DNA from: Piliocolobus tephrosceles | Taxonomy: Eukaryota; Chordata; Mammalia; Primates; Cercopithecidae | DNA: 64,000 bases | Assembly (NCBI RefSeq): GCF_002776525.5 | Contig: NC_045452.1 | Coordinates: 26,704,737-26,768,736, forward strand | Reading direction: 5' to 3' | In this document: positions 10,712 to 21,866 of the stretch, piece by piece | Layout: each line of letters begins with the position of its first letter | Numbering within the stretch: the first letter of the stretch is position 1 | Translations under genes and position numbers: made by a program | The notes under the pieces: model-generated | The model's database searches: none | What the model was told of the DNA's origin: nothing | What the model saw: the letters and a program-made list of their open reading frames with translations, nothing else

Positions 10712-11007
10712 CTTTTTTTTTTTTGAGACAGAGTCTCGCTCTGTCACCCAGGCTGGAGTGCAGTGGCCGGATCTCAGCTCACTGCAAGCTCCGTCTCCCG
10801 GGTTCACGCCATTCTCCTGCCTCAGCCTCCCAAGTAGCTGGGACTACAGGCACCCGCCACCTCGCCTGGCTAGTTTTTTTGTATTTTTTAGTAGACACGG
10901 GGTTTCACCGTGTTAGCCAGGATGGTCTCGATCTCCTGACCTCGTGATCCGCCCATCTCGGCCTCCCAAAGTGCTGGCATTACAGGCTTGAGCCACCGCG
11001 CCCGGCC
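10712..11007 (-). mobile_element. AluY
   Basis: Complete antisense AluY with 'ggctagttttt' and 'caggcttgagccaccgcgcc'. It integrated at the poly-A tail of the preceding Alu, using an A-rich duplication ending ATCTTTTT on both sides. Confidence 0.92.
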
Positions 11008-12463
11008 GAAAAAAAATCTTTTTAAACTACCCTTTTGTATTAATTTGATTCCAATATCTTATGCACCTTATATCCCAGGCACTGCAAAATTGTACTGTGA
11101 AGTCAGCCACATTTTCCCCATTTCAAAGAAGAAGAGGTTGATTCTCAGAAAGGTTACACCCAAGGTCGCACCACGAGGAAGGGCATGGGCTGGGATCCAG
11201 CCTGAGCCTGTGTGGCTCTGCCCCTCATCCTGCCTCGTGCCTGGCAGCTGCCAGGAGAGGACCACAGGAATTGGGCTGGGACTCTGGAGCCCAGACTGGG
11301 CTCTGCTGCCCGTTGCCTGTGAGGTCTTGGGCAGCCACCTAATCTCTCTGTTCCCCAAGTCTTCATTCGTAAATGAAGGAAGTGGAGGAACTCTGAGGCT
11401 CTCAAACGCCCACACACAAAAGAGCCCTGGGTCTGGCCCAGACCTCCCGACTCACACCCCCACAGGTGGTGCCTGTGGCTGCGGCTCTAACAAGAACCCC
11501 ATGACTGCCGCCCGCCGTGTCGGGAGTCCCTGGCTGAGCTGGCCTGTGGGCCCTTTCCCGAGAGTGAGAGGCAAGTGGTAGGGCTCTGGCTGCGCCTGCC
11601 CCTGAGTCCATGTTCGGCAGAGCCTGGCCTGCAGGAGGGGTCAGGGAGGCTGCAGAGAGGAAGGTGAGGGGCTGGGCATGGGAGGCCTCCCTGTAGCTCT
11701 TCTGTCCCTGAGAATGGGTACTGCAGAGGGGCAAGGCTCCCTTTGCCCTTAGTAGGTTCCTTCTACCCATCACACAGGACGTTGACAGCACTTTACAGCC
11801 CCGGAAAGACCCTCCGGCAGCCTTCCAGCAGAGACCGGACTGTCCCCGAGTCCTGTGGAGTCTAAATGGGCAGGCGGTGAGGACACTCCCGCAGGGGTCC
11901 CACCAGCCCCTTTCCCCGGGGACTGGGGTGCAAGGACTAAGGCAGGCGCCGCTTTCCTCCCTCCCATTGTCTTTGGTGTGAGGGGCACACTGCACTTTGG
12001 TGGCTCTTCTGCCGCCCCAGCCTTCAGCCCGGGTTCCCTGGCCTGCTACCTGGCGGCGTCCTTGAATGCAGAAACCGAGCAGTCCCCGCCCCCACTCCCC
12101 CGGCCCCCGGATCCGATTCTTTCTCGTCCACTAGGGGGAGCCAATACACACAGCTCGGCCTCCCTCGGGCTCCTTTGGGAACTACCTGGCACTGGCAGTG
12201 GGCTGAGCGTTGGGCTGACAGCTGGGCTGGCGGTGTCCCTTCGGATCCTCCTACCTGTCATGATCTCCATATTTTTTGTTTTTGCAATGGTAACTTGAAT
12301 TATTTTGATTTCACAAAATAACATTGAAAATACATGAATACTTATTTTAAGACTTTCAAATTGTCATAAAATAACATAAAATATCTTCGGTTTGGCCGAA
12401 TGCATAACTTTCCTTTTCCAGTAACAGTATAATTCTTTATCCACATTAATAGTTGTATATCTT

Positions 12464-12759
12464 GGCTGGGCACGGTGGCTCATGCCTGTAATCCCAGCAC
12501 TTTGGGAGGCCGAACTGGCCAGATTATGAGGTCAGGAGTTCAAGATCAGCCTGGCCAGCATGGAGAAACCCTGTCTCTACTAAAAATACAAAAATTAGTC
12601 AGGCGTGGTGGTGTGCACCTGTAATCCCAGCTACTCAGGAGGCTGAGGCAGGAGAATCACTTGAACCCAGGAGGCAGAGGCTGCAGTGAGCCGAGATCAC
12701 ACCACTGCACTCCAGCCTGGGTGACAGAGCGAGACTCCATCTCGGGGGGGAAAAAAAAA
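12464..12759 (+). mobile_element. Alu (AluS-type)
   Basis: Complete plus-strand Alu flanked by the target duplication AGTTGTATATCTT / AGTTGTATATTTT. The tail is G7A9, so the first tail bases are G and not A. Confidence 0.92.
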
Positions 12760-13406
12760 GTTGTATATTTTAAACATATACAATAAGGAAATAATATTGT
12801 CCTACAAAATAAAACTCAAATGATATATTTATGACAAAAACCAAACCTAGACTGTCATAAAGAAGGGGAGGATTACAGGCTTCTGTATAGAGGCATGCTC
12901 ACATCCATCTGTCAGTGATCCCCACTTTGCAATTCATGCTGAGCCTTGTTACTAATAGCAATCGTCGCAGCAAGCATGTCCACCAGACATCAGGCAGTGG
13001 ACTAGATGTGCAAATAGCCTTGCATTGTCTTCTGCCGTCACTTAGGAGGGGGATCCCCCACTTTCAGACCCAGGCCCTGAGAGGGAGTGAATTGCCCTGG
13101 GGCACAAGGGGAGGGAGGAAACGGAATTGCTGCACCTGGCCAGGGCATGTCTGACCTTCTGGTTACGCTACTCCCTGAGGTCCCAGAGACTGTCATGGAG
13201 ACAAAGTTGGAGAGCCTCGTTGATCCCCGTCCTTAGAAGAGGTGGCCAAATGTGAAGCCACCACTGACCCCAAAACCACCAGCAGCTGAGGCTGCCCTGG
13301 GGCAGGCATCAACCTCAGAGGTTGTCTGTGCCAGTGCCTTAGTGCCCCCTGCCTAACCTGCATCCCCTAAAAGCGCTTCTTGGCACGCCCGCTATCTCCT
13401 CTATCT

Positions 13407-13460
13407 ATGCAAATTCAGGGCAGATGTAAATTGGAGGCAGATATTTATTTTTATGCAAAT
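13407..13460. promoter_or_regulatory. Pair of octamer (ATGCAAAT) motifs
   Basis: Two exact copies of the POU-factor octamer ATGCAAAT lie on the same strand at 13407-13414 and 13453-13460. They sit in apparently unique sequence about 230 bp upstream of exon c. An enhancer role is only a possibility; an octamer occurs by chance fairly often in 64 kb, but two within 54 bp is less expected. Confidence 0.25.
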
Positions 13461-13691
13461 GAGCCACTCCAGAGTGTTTGGTGCATTGGAGATCTCGTGA
13501 AAGCAAAATATCTCCCGGCGTGCGCTGCTTGTCATGTTCGGGTTTTAAGTTGTGTCAGCGTTTACATTTTCTTAATATGAAAAATGCCTGCGTTGTTCTG
13601 CTGCCAGCTCCCCTGCCCTCCCTCCCTGCAACCCTTGGTCTCTCTGCTGGTGCCTAATGGTTTTTTTATTCTCTTGCTTCTGCTTTCTTAG

Positions 13692-13790
13692 TCACAAGTT
13701 TGGGAAAAAAGTCACCTATTTCAACTACCTGAGCCAGCTCCATGAACACCTTAAATACGACCAGCTGATAATCCCTCCCGAAGTTCTGCG
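13692..13790 (+). CDS. ARHGAP8: ARHGAP8 coding exon c (end of BCH domain)
   Basis: This 99-bp exon has acceptor 'tctgctttcttag' and donor 'gtgagtgcc', with phase 2 at both ends. The spliced codons read S-HKFGKKVTYFNYLSQLHEH followed by LKYDQLIIPPEVL and a split Arg codon. This is the C-terminal helix and strand of the BCH domain. The 'KKVTYFNYLSQLHEHL' block corresponds to the segment before the final helix in ARHGAP1/8 paralogues. A Gln in 'LSQLHEH' stands where I recall Glu in human ARHGAP8; this is a recollection and not an alignment. Confidence 0.97.
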
Positions 13791-14661
13791 GTGAGTGCCG
13801 GTTAGACCCCAGAAGCCACGTCAGTACATCTTTGTGCTTCCAAAGGGCTTGGTTCGATCCCATCAATGTTTAAGGCTTCATTTCCAAATGTGTGCTTGGC
13901 TGGCTTTGGCTCAGAAATCTGCGGCGTCGACAAAGATCTGCAGCTGCTGACTCAGAGAAATGAGATTGCAAAGGTTGTATGCAGGACGGGCTGTTTTCCT
14001 CGCCCACCACTGCAGACCTGATTTAAAAAATAAGCCCTAGCCTGGCAATGGCCGTTTGTTGCCTTGGTGTTTACCGTTTTTGCTTTTGAGCAGAAAATTG
14101 GGGGAATTTCCCAGGCGTGTGGATAACGCTGTGTACAGAATGAAATGTTCTCAGGGACGTCGTGGGCGCTCTAGAAAATGACCCGTCTGCTGGATGCTGA
14201 AAGCTTGATTGGTGTGCCCACTACGAGGCTTAAATGCAGGCCCGGATGAATAGAGGCTGCCTGGGAAGGCACGTGCCACGCAGCCAGTACGGGGTGTGGC
14301 CAGATCCAGCCTGGGTCTCTGGACCCCCAGCCTGGGTTCCCTCTGCCCCGTCTCCCTCTCTGAGGGGCTCCTTTAAAGGTGTAGGCTCTTGCCAAAGTGC
14401 ATGCAGGTGAGACTGGTAGCTTTGCAGGGGCAATGGAGATAATAACTTCTCTCCGGATGCCAAGTTACGTGGCAGGTGCTGGGATATAGAGGTGTTTAGA
14501 GAGTGTGGTCCCTGCTCTCATGACACGCTCAGGCTAGTGAGGGCCACAAATCAGTGATGACAGGGGCCAGAGGAGGCATTGAACCCAGCTGGGGAGGGGA
14601 CTGATATGTGGGGGTAATCCAGGAAGACTTCCAGGAGGAGGTGGCTCTTAAAGTGAGTTTC

Positions 14662-14964
14662 TTTTTTTTTTTTTTTTTTTTTTTTGAGGCGGAGTCTCGC
14701 TCTGTCGCCCGGACTGGAGTGCAGTGGCCGGATCTCAGCTCACTGCAAGCTCCGCCTCCCGGGTTTAGCCATTCTCCTGCCTCAGCCTCCCGAGTAGCTG
14801 AGACTACAGGCGCCCGCCACCTCGCCCAGCTAGTTTTTGTATTTTTAGTAGAGACGGGGTTTCACCATGTTAGCCAGGATGGTCTCGATCTCCTGACCTC
14901 ATGATCCACCCGTCTCGGCCTCCCAAAGTGCTGGGATTACAGGCTTGAGCCACCGCGCCCGGCC
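14662..14964 (-). mobile_element. AluY
   Basis: Complete antisense AluY of the Old World monkey type, with a clear target duplication TTAAAGTGAGTTTC (from 14648 and from 14967). Confidence 0.93.
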
Positions 14965-16245
14965 GTTTAAAGTGAGTTTCACAGGGACGGTTGGTTAGAT
15001 CAAGAGGGCAGGGAAGCACATTTCCAGCAGAGGGAAGCCCTCCTGCAAACATGTGGGTGAAATATTGGGAGATCTGGAGGCAGCGAGAAGTCCCACATGA
15101 TTAAGCAGAAGTTGGTGAACGTGAAACTGGAGGTCACCTTGGACCAGGAGTCCTTGGTGCCAAGCAGAGGAGAGTGAACTGGACCTGGAGGCCATGGGAG
15201 GATGATGGGAATCCCTGGTCCCCTGGCAAGACCCCAGTCCCAGACCTCATTAGAGTGACCCGGGGGAGTCTGTGGAGACGGCTCAGAAGATGTATTTTTA
15301 GCAGCTCTGTGGTGGAAGTGATTTGATCTGGTGACAAAGGGTAACTTCACATCCTCCCGCGTGGGAGAGCAATTTGGGGATGAAATGGACGGCATCTGAA
15401 ACACCCAGCTCCGGCTTCTCAATGGCTACTGGGTGCAATCTAGGGCCTCTGGAATGTGCAGGTGGCTGGCAACACTGAGGGTGCAGGGTCCTGTGAGTCA
15501 GAGGGGACAAGGTTTGGGAGGGGGCGTGGGCTTGGGCATTGGGAGCTCCTGAACTTACTCAGTAGGCAGCCGCTACCCCAGTTCCATAGCCTTGCAGCAG
15601 AACCCCAGAGGACACGTCCAACCCTGATGCTTTTGAGCATCTACTGGACTTGGGGGCTAAGTCTGGATTTTATCCACCCCCCCATACTTCCTGGTGGGTG
15701 CTGTGAGGACCGGAGGCTGAGACCCACTGGCAAAGCAGCAGGGCAGGGCCTTGGGGTCCTGAATCCTGGCTGTCGTCCTAGCTTGTGACCTGAGGCATGT
15801 CCCCAGACCTTGACAAGCCTCAGTTTCCCAATCTGTAAAGTACACAAAGTAACGCTTTCATGGTGGGCCCCTCATGAGGGACAGAGACCTCTCTGGGGAG
15901 CCACTCAGGGCACAGAGCGCTGTGATTAACTCACAAAGGACAACCACACGTGGCAGCGGCTCACACCTGCTTGGCTGGCCAGGCTCAGTCCAGTGTGCCG
16001 CCTTCTCTGCAGACCTTCCCTGCGTGTCGGGTGCCTCTGCAACACGTGCCTGCACCATCTTGTGTCACTGACTGCCTTGCTCCCGAGCTGCTGACTGATG
16101 CTCATGTTCTCCCCCTATCCTGTGGCCGGGTTACTGCTGTTTGCACAGTGCCCGGCACATAGTAGGGCCTCAATATGTAATTGTCTGTGTTAAGGAAGGA
16201 CTCTGTTAAGGAAGGACTGTTAACCTGCTGCACAGAGGCTCTTTT

Positions 16246-16844
16246 CTTTTCTTTTGTGAGATGGAGTCTTGCTCTGTCGCCCAGGCTGCAGTGGCACGAT
16301 CTCGGCTCACTGCAACCTGCACCTCCTGGGTTCAAGTGATTCTCCTGCCTCAGCCTCCCAAGTAGCCAGGATAACAGGCGTGCACAACCATGCCCAGCTA
16401 ATTTTTGTAATTTTGGTAGAGACGGGATTTCATCATGTTGTCCAGTCTGGTCTTGAACTCCTAACCCAGGCCGGGCGCAGTGGCTCAAGCCTGTAATCCC
16501 AGCACTTTGGGAGGCCGAGACGGGCGGATCACGAGGTCAGGAGATCAAGACCATCCTGGCTAACACGGTGAAACCCCGTCTCTACTAAAAAATACAAAAA
16601 ACTAGCCGGGCGAGGTGGCGGGCGCCTGTAGTCCCAGCTACCCGGGAGGCTGAGGCAGGAGAATGGCGTAAGCCCGGGAGGCGGAGCTTGCAGTGAGCTG
16701 AGATCCGGCCACTGCGCTCCAGCCTGGGCAACAGAGCGACTCCGTCTCAAAAAAAAAAAAAAAAAAGAACTTCTAACCTCAAGTGAAACGCCTGCCTTGG
16801 CCTCCCAAAGTGCTGGGATTACAGGCGTGAGCTACCGCGCCCAG
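16246..16844 (-). mobile_element. Alu split by an AluY
   Basis: The outer antisense Alu (16246-16468 and 16767-16844) is flanked by the target duplication CACAGAGGCTCTTTT / CACAGAGGTTCTTTT. It is interrupted by a plus-strand AluY. Confidence 0.9.
16469..16766 (+). mobile_element. AluY nested in an older Alu
   Basis: Plus-strand AluY with the Old World monkey signature, from 'ggccgggcgcagtggctcaa' to a poly-A tail. Its own duplication is GAACTCCTAACC (16455-16466) and GAACTTCTAACC (16767-16778). Confidence 0.93.
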
Positions 16845-16929
16845 CACAGAGGTTCTTTTTACTGGAAGGCTTTAAGATTAAGCTTCCTTCAGAATTTATC
16901 CATCCTCTTCAGAGTCCAGCTGTTCATGG

Positions 16930-17062
16930 CTTTCTTCGTTCATTCAACAAATATTTTAATTGAGCATCTACTAGGCCGCAAGCCCTTTCCAGACACTGGG
17001 GATCAAGTAATTAACAAAAGGGACAAGTCCCCTTTAGCATTAGAAGCCAGCGTTTGTCTTAA
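16930..17062 (+). repeat. L2 3'-end fragment
   Basis: The text 'attcaacaaatattttaatt', 'gagcatctactag' and 'gacactggggatcaagtaat' matches the familiar L2 3' end. Confidence 0.6.
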
Positions 17063-17407
17063 TTTCAGACACTCAGGAGAGCTGAGGGCGGTCACGCCCA
17101 CCTCAGGGCTGACCGCATGGCAAGCAGGTGAGGCCGCTCTGCCGGCCAGGGTAGGCCCGCTGGCCAGGGGTCGCAGGAGAGAATGGACGTTTGCTGGGGG
17201 CAGGGCTACTGCCTGTTGCAAGAATAGCCCACAGCAGTGGGGGATTGTGACCGCGTGAATGTGAGCTGGCTGCGTGGCATGTGCGCCCAGAGGGAGGGGA
17301 CGCCCAGGTGTCCTGCAGGTGTTTGTGGGGTATCCAGCTCCACCCAGTGCCTCCATGGATGCCAGCTACCCTGCCAGGTGAGAGCCCAGCCTCTGTTGTG
17401 TCCGCAG

Positions 17408-17518
17408 GTACGATGAGAAGCTCCAGAGCCTGCACGAGGGCCAGACGCCACCTCCCACCAAGACGCCGCCCCCGCGGCCCCCGCTGCCCACCCAGCAGTT
17501 TGGCGTCAGTCTGCAATA
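17408..17518 (+). CDS. ARHGAP8: ARHGAP8 coding exon d (proline-rich linker)
   Basis: This 111-bp exon has acceptor 'tgtgtccgcag' and donor 'gtaagtgag', with phase 2 at both ends. It encodes YDEKLQSLHEGQ, then the proline-rich TPPPTKTPPPRPPLPTQQ, then FGVSLQ and a split Tyr codon. 'PPPRPPLP' fits SH3-ligand consensus. In human BPGAP1 the proline-rich region recruits SH3 proteins such as cortactin and endophilin II, coupling the protein to motility and endocytosis. That is established for the family; binding here is inferred from the motif. The apparent in-frame TAG at the exon end (caatag) is not used because the donor cuts after 'caata'. Confidence 0.97.
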
Positions 17519-18189
17519 GTAAGTGAGCCGGGGATGTGCCTGCTCCTATGCCCTGGAGCCCTGGGAGCTGTGGGGCGCTTCTGAGTCCAGAGACATTTTC
17601 CCCAGACTCTTGTCTCCAGCAGCCAAGCTTAATCCTGCAGGAAAGATAACACCTGAGCTCCTGAGTCTGCGGCTCAACGCTTGGTGCCTGATGGGGGTGG
17701 GCGTGCTCGCTGCTTTGTGCCTGGTGGGGGGACCGGCAGTGGGTAGCAGATGGGGGTCTCTGGGGTTCCCACCCCAGCTTCTGTCACTGCTGCCCTCTGG
17801 GCATACACTTCCTACCACCTTCAAGGAGGGCATGGTCATGGAATGTGCTTAGGTGTGGATGTGGGGCGTGTCATGCTCGGAAGAAGCTTCCGCAGCCAGT
17901 GGGGAGCTGCCTCCCTCTCGTGGTCATGTACAGGCCTGGGTGAGGTAGAGACGGTGCCTGGTCACTCTGCGTCCCTGATCCCCGCATCACTGTGCACCCT
18001 GCTAACACCCAGGCTGGACACAGGTATAGAGAAGACAGGCTTGTGCTGGACTCAGCCACTGAGATTTAGGGGTCCTTGTTACTGCAGCATAACCTGTCCT
18101 CCCTAATACCCTTCATCAGCCGCATGACCTCGAACTCACCTCTTCTCTCAGCTTGTTTCCTTATTTCTGTTATACAATCTTTTCTTGGG

Positions 18190-18478
18190 GTGGCGGGAGC
18201 AGAGTCTTGCTCTGCCTCTCAGGCTGGAGTACAGTAGCTCCATCTCAGCTCACTGCAACCTCTGCCTCCTGGGTTCAAGCGATTCTCATGTCTCAGCCTC
18301 CTGAGTAGCTGGGATTATAGGCGCCCACTGCCATGCCTGGCTAATTTTTGTATTTTTAATAGAGATGGGGTTTCACCATGTTGGCCAGGCTGGTCTTGAA
18401 CTCGTGACCTCAGGTGATCCACCTACCTTGACCTCCCAAAGTGCCAGGATTACAGGTGTGAGCCACCTCACTTGGCCC
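18190..18478 (-). mobile_element. Alu (older type)
   Basis: Antisense Alu from 'agagtcttgctctgcctctc' to 'gagccacctcacttggcc', with no clear T-run or target duplication. Confidence 0.85.
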
Positions 18479-18744
18479 ATTTGTGTTGTTTTAAGCCACC
18501 GAGTTGACGGTAATTAGTTACTGGGGCCACATGAAAATAAAGCAGGTGGTAGTGAGTGGTGGGTAGTTGTGAGTCTAGGGGGAGGGAAATGTGTCTAAAT
18601 CTTGTTTCCAGAACCAGCAAAGATTGCTTCCAGGGTGCTTGAGCCCAGGAGAGGGCTGGGCCTGGAGTGCAAATGTGAAGCTGGGTGGGCATCTCGGGTG
18701 TATCACAGTAAAGAGGACCGTTGGTGCCCCAGTGTGGGCCCCGA

Positions 18745-18930
18745 GACCAGCACTGTCTGATGGAACTCTGTGTTAGGATGGACCTGGTCTGCGTGGCCCG
18801 GTATGGTAGCCAGTGCTTGCGTGTGGCTGGTGCAGATGCTGAATTTCTAATTGTATTGCATTTTAACTAATTTCAATTAGAACTGTCGCATGTGACTTTT
18901 GACAGTTGCACTGAACAGCACAGCTCTGTT
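18745..18930. mobile_element. hAT-like DNA transposon relic
   Basis: The text 'cagcactgtctgatggaact' and the later 'gcattttaactaatttcaat' resemble the hAT-Charlie MITE family whose ends read CAGCRCTGTCCAATA. It is diverged. Confidence 0.5.
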
Positions 18931-19264
18931 TCACCCTTGCCTTCCCCAACTAGGCACACACACAAGGGGTTGCCACTTAGAAATTTTGTAAGCACTTTGC
19001 CAGTAAATGAGCAAGAGGATATATGATGAAATAGAATGTTCACCCCAAATATATCTGGAACACATAGTTTACTACCAAATAGTATTTCCTTTTCCTTTTT
19101 CAGACATTGTGAGAATGTGCGGGTATGAACCACTCTTCAGCTCCTACCACCCCTTGGGCCGCCCAGGAATGCTGGGCTGGGCAGGCACCTGCAGTGACCT
19201 CAGGCTCCTCCTGGGGGCGCTGGTGAGAACTCAGCCCTTGAGCAGGCTGAGCCAGCAGACCAGA

Positions 19265-19563
19265 TTTTTTTTTTTTTTTTTTTGAGGTGGAGTCTCACTC
19301 TCTCGCCCAGGCTGGAGTGTAGTGGCAGGATCTTGGCTCCCTGCAACCTCTCCCTCCCGGATTTAAGCAATTCTCCTGCCTCGGCCTCCTGATTAGCTGG
19401 GACTACAGGCGCACGCCACCACACCCAGCTAATTTTTTTGTATTTTTAGTACAGGCGGGGATTCACCATGTTGGCCAGGCTGGTCTCGAACTCCTGACCT
19501 CAAGTGATCCACCTGCTTCGACCTTCTACTGGGATTACATGTGTGAGCCACCACACCTGGCCC
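19265..19563 (-). mobile_element. Alu (AluS-type)
   Basis: Complete antisense Alu from a T-run to 'gtgagccaccacacctggcc'. Confidence 0.9.
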
Positions 19564-19756
19564 AAGCCTGTGCCTCCAGCCCATTACTGGGGCTCTGCTG
19601 GGCTGATACTGCTTCCATGTTCTCTGACACACAGGGGCCTAGGGCTGGGTCCTTAGCTGGGAGACTCCAGCCACGCCTTTCTCATCTCTTATTTTATTGT
19701 TCAGAGTCACTTCTCTCTTCTTATCATCTGACAAAACTTTAAAAAGGAAAAACAAA

Positions 19757-20068
19757 GGCCGGGTGTGGTGGCTCACACCTGTAATCCCAACACTTTGGGA
19801 GGCCGAGGCGGGTGGATCAACTGAGGTCAGGAGTTCAAGACCAGCCTGGCCGGTATGGTAAAACCCCGTCTCTATTAAAAAAAAAAAAATGTCGAGCTTG
19901 GTGCCACACGCCTGTAATCCCAGCTACTCGGGAGGCTAAGGCAGGAGAATTGCTTGAACCTGGGAGGCAGAGGTTGCAGTGAGCTGAGACTTTGCCACTG
20001 TACTCCAGCCTGGGCGACAGAGACAGACTCCCTCTTGAAAGAAAGAAAGAAAAACAAAAAGAAAAAAC
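19757..20068 (+). mobile_element. Alu (AluS-type)
   Basis: Complete plus-strand Alu from 'ggccgggtgtggtggctcac' to a decayed GAAAGAAA-type tail. Confidence 0.9.
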
Positions 20069-20290
20069 AAGCACAGCTCACAGACTTCAAAAGCCATCTA
20101 CCTGAGTGAAGTGTGGGAAATGGTTAGCCATGGCTGTAGGCCTTGACTCCTAGAAGGCCACCAAGAGATACTCTGCCTTCTGAGCAGGCGCCTTTCAGAA
20201 CGTACTAATGCAGGGCCATTGGCTTTAACTGTCACCTTGCCATAGTCCATCCCTCTCCAGGGCCAGTTGTAACTGTAAAAGTCCGGTCCT

Positions 20291-20594
20291 GCCGGGCGCG
20301 GTGGCTTAAGCCTGTAATCCCAGCACTTTGGGAGGCCGAGACGGGCGGATCATGAGGTCAGGAGATCGAGACCATCCTGGCTAACACGGTGAAACCCCGT
20401 CTCTACTAAAAAAATACAAAAAACTAGCCGGGCTAGGTGGCGGGCGCCTGTAGTCCCAGCTACTCGGGAGGCTGAGGCAGGAGAATGGCATGAATCCGAG
20501 AGGAGGAGCTTGCAGTGAGCTGAGATCCAGCCACTGCACTCCAGCCTGGGTGACAGAGCAAGACTCCATCTCAAAAAAAAAAAAAAAAAAAAAA
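20291..20594 (+). mobile_element. AluY
   Basis: Complete plus-strand AluY with the monkey-type 'actagccgggctagg' and 'gagctgagatccagcc'. The duplicated flank is CCGGTCCT on both sides. Confidence 0.92.
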
Positions 20595-20606
20595 CCGGTC
20601 CTTAGC

Positions 20607-21055
20607 TGCTTTCGGGACAATGGGCCACATTGCGCGTGCCGCTTGGGAAGAGAATCCATTCCATGCCGTTGCCTCTTTAAATTAATACACGGTTTCATTG
20701 CCAATGATTATAATAAAATGGCAATAAACATTTTAAAGGAAGCACTAGATATGTGATTTGTTTGGACTGTGAATGAATGAAAGTCATTAAAATTCATAAC
20801 TGAATCCTATTCACAAATGTTAATTTTCCAAGTTAAGTTCAAAAGCATACAGCAGAAAGCTGTCACCTTAGAATGAGCTAATTAAGTTAACATATTAAAG
20901 GGAAGTCCAAGATTCAAGAACTCTTTGCTTGCCATCCCTGAAGAGGAAAAATGGAAACCTCAGGCCTGTGTGGGCAGCTGTGGGAGGTGGGTACAGGGGA
21001 GAGCTTGAGGTGTCCTTAGGGCTGGGTGGAGCAGGTCATGGCTGAGCTCTGGCAT
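20607..21055. other. AT-rich, apparently unique intronic block
   Basis: About 450 bp rich in A/T, not recognised as a repeat, with several TTAAT/ATTAA motifs. It stands out between Alus and could be conserved noncoding DNA, but nothing in the single sequence proves it. Confidence 0.25.
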
Positions 21056-21369
21056 TTTTTTTTCTTTTTTCTTTTTTTTTTTTTTGAGAGGGAGTCTCGC
21101 TCTCTTGCCCACGCTGGAGCGCAGCGGCGTGATCTCTGCTCACTGCAAACCTCCGCCTCCTGGGTTCAAGCGATTCTCCTGTCTCAGTCTCCCGAGTAAC
21201 TGGGACTACAGGTGCATGCTACCACGCCCGGCTACATTTTGTATTTTTAGTAGAGACAGAGTTTTGCCATGTTGGCCAGGCTGGTCGCAAACTCCTGACC
21301 TCAGGTGATCCATTCGCCTCAGCTTCCCAAAATGCTGGGATTACAAGCATGAGCCACTGCACCTGGCCA
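21056..21369 (-). mobile_element. Alu (AluS-type)
   Basis: Complete antisense Alu from a T-run to 'catgagccactgcacctggcc'. Confidence 0.9.
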
Positions 21370-21371
21370 TT

Positions 21372-21551
21372 ACTGTTGTTTTGTTTTGTTTTGTTTTTTA
21401 AGGTGGAGTCTTGCTCCATTGCCCAGGCTGGAGTGCACTGGCACAATCTGGCTCACTGCAACTTCTGCCTTCCAGTTCAGATGATTCTCCTGCCTCAGCC
21501 TCCTGAGTAGCTGGGATTGCAGGTAACTGCCACCATACCCAGCTAAATTTT
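21372..21551 (-). mobile_element. Partial Alu
   Basis: Antisense Alu with a T-rich head that stops at 'cccagctaaatttttttgtg', where the T-run of the next Alu begins. The remainder is missing and does not resume after the neighbour. Confidence 0.85.
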
Positions 21552-21866
21552 TTTGTGTTTTTTTTTTGTTTGTTTTTTGGGACAAAGTCTTGCTCTGTCA
21601 CCCAGGCTGGAGTGCAATGACATGATCTTGGCTCACTGCAACCTCCACATCCTGCATTCAAGCGATTCTCCTGTCTCACGCTCCCGAGGATGTGGGACTA
21701 CAGGCATGTGCCACCACGCCCAGCTAATTTTTTTGTATTTTTAATAGAGACGAGGTTTCACCATGTTGGCCAGGCTGGTCTCGAACTCCTGACCTCAGGT
21801 AATCCACCCATCTTGGTCTCCCAAAATGCTAGGATTACAGGTATGAGCCACCGAGCCTGCCCTGTT
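21552..21866 (-). mobile_element. Alu (AluS-type)
   Basis: Complete antisense Alu from a T-run to 'gagccaccgagcctgccc', directly abutting the truncated one. Confidence 0.9.

Larger units (their letters stand above)
9433..13691. other. ARHGAP8: Intron b-c of ARHGAP8
   Basis: This 4259-bp phase-2 intron holds an Alu cluster at 10228-11007, MIR fragments (about 11300-11390 and 12940-13120), an Alu at 12464-12759 and a paired octamer motif near the next exon. No feature is seen in 9433-10227, 11010-12445 apart from the MIR, or 13120-13380. Confidence 0.85.
13791..17407. other. ARHGAP8: Intron c-d of ARHGAP8
   Basis: This 3617-bp intron contains an L2-like fragment (about 14462-14640), an AluY, MIR-like pieces near 15780-15850 and 16140-16190, a nested Alu pair and an L2 fragment (about 16930-17060). 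The rest, including 13800-14460, 14980-15780 and 17070-17400, shows no recognised feature. Confidence 0.8.

Noticed and set aside
11402..11995. Minus-strand open frame of 197 codons, and a plus frame at 10988-11581
   Set aside because: The plus frame starts within an AluY tail and both lack any family resemblance; overlapping long frames on both strands argue for chance.
16469..16766. Many 60-110 codon frames ending 'GFHRVSQDGLDLLTS' throughout the window
   Set aside because: These are translations of Alu elements, repeated at every antisense copy.
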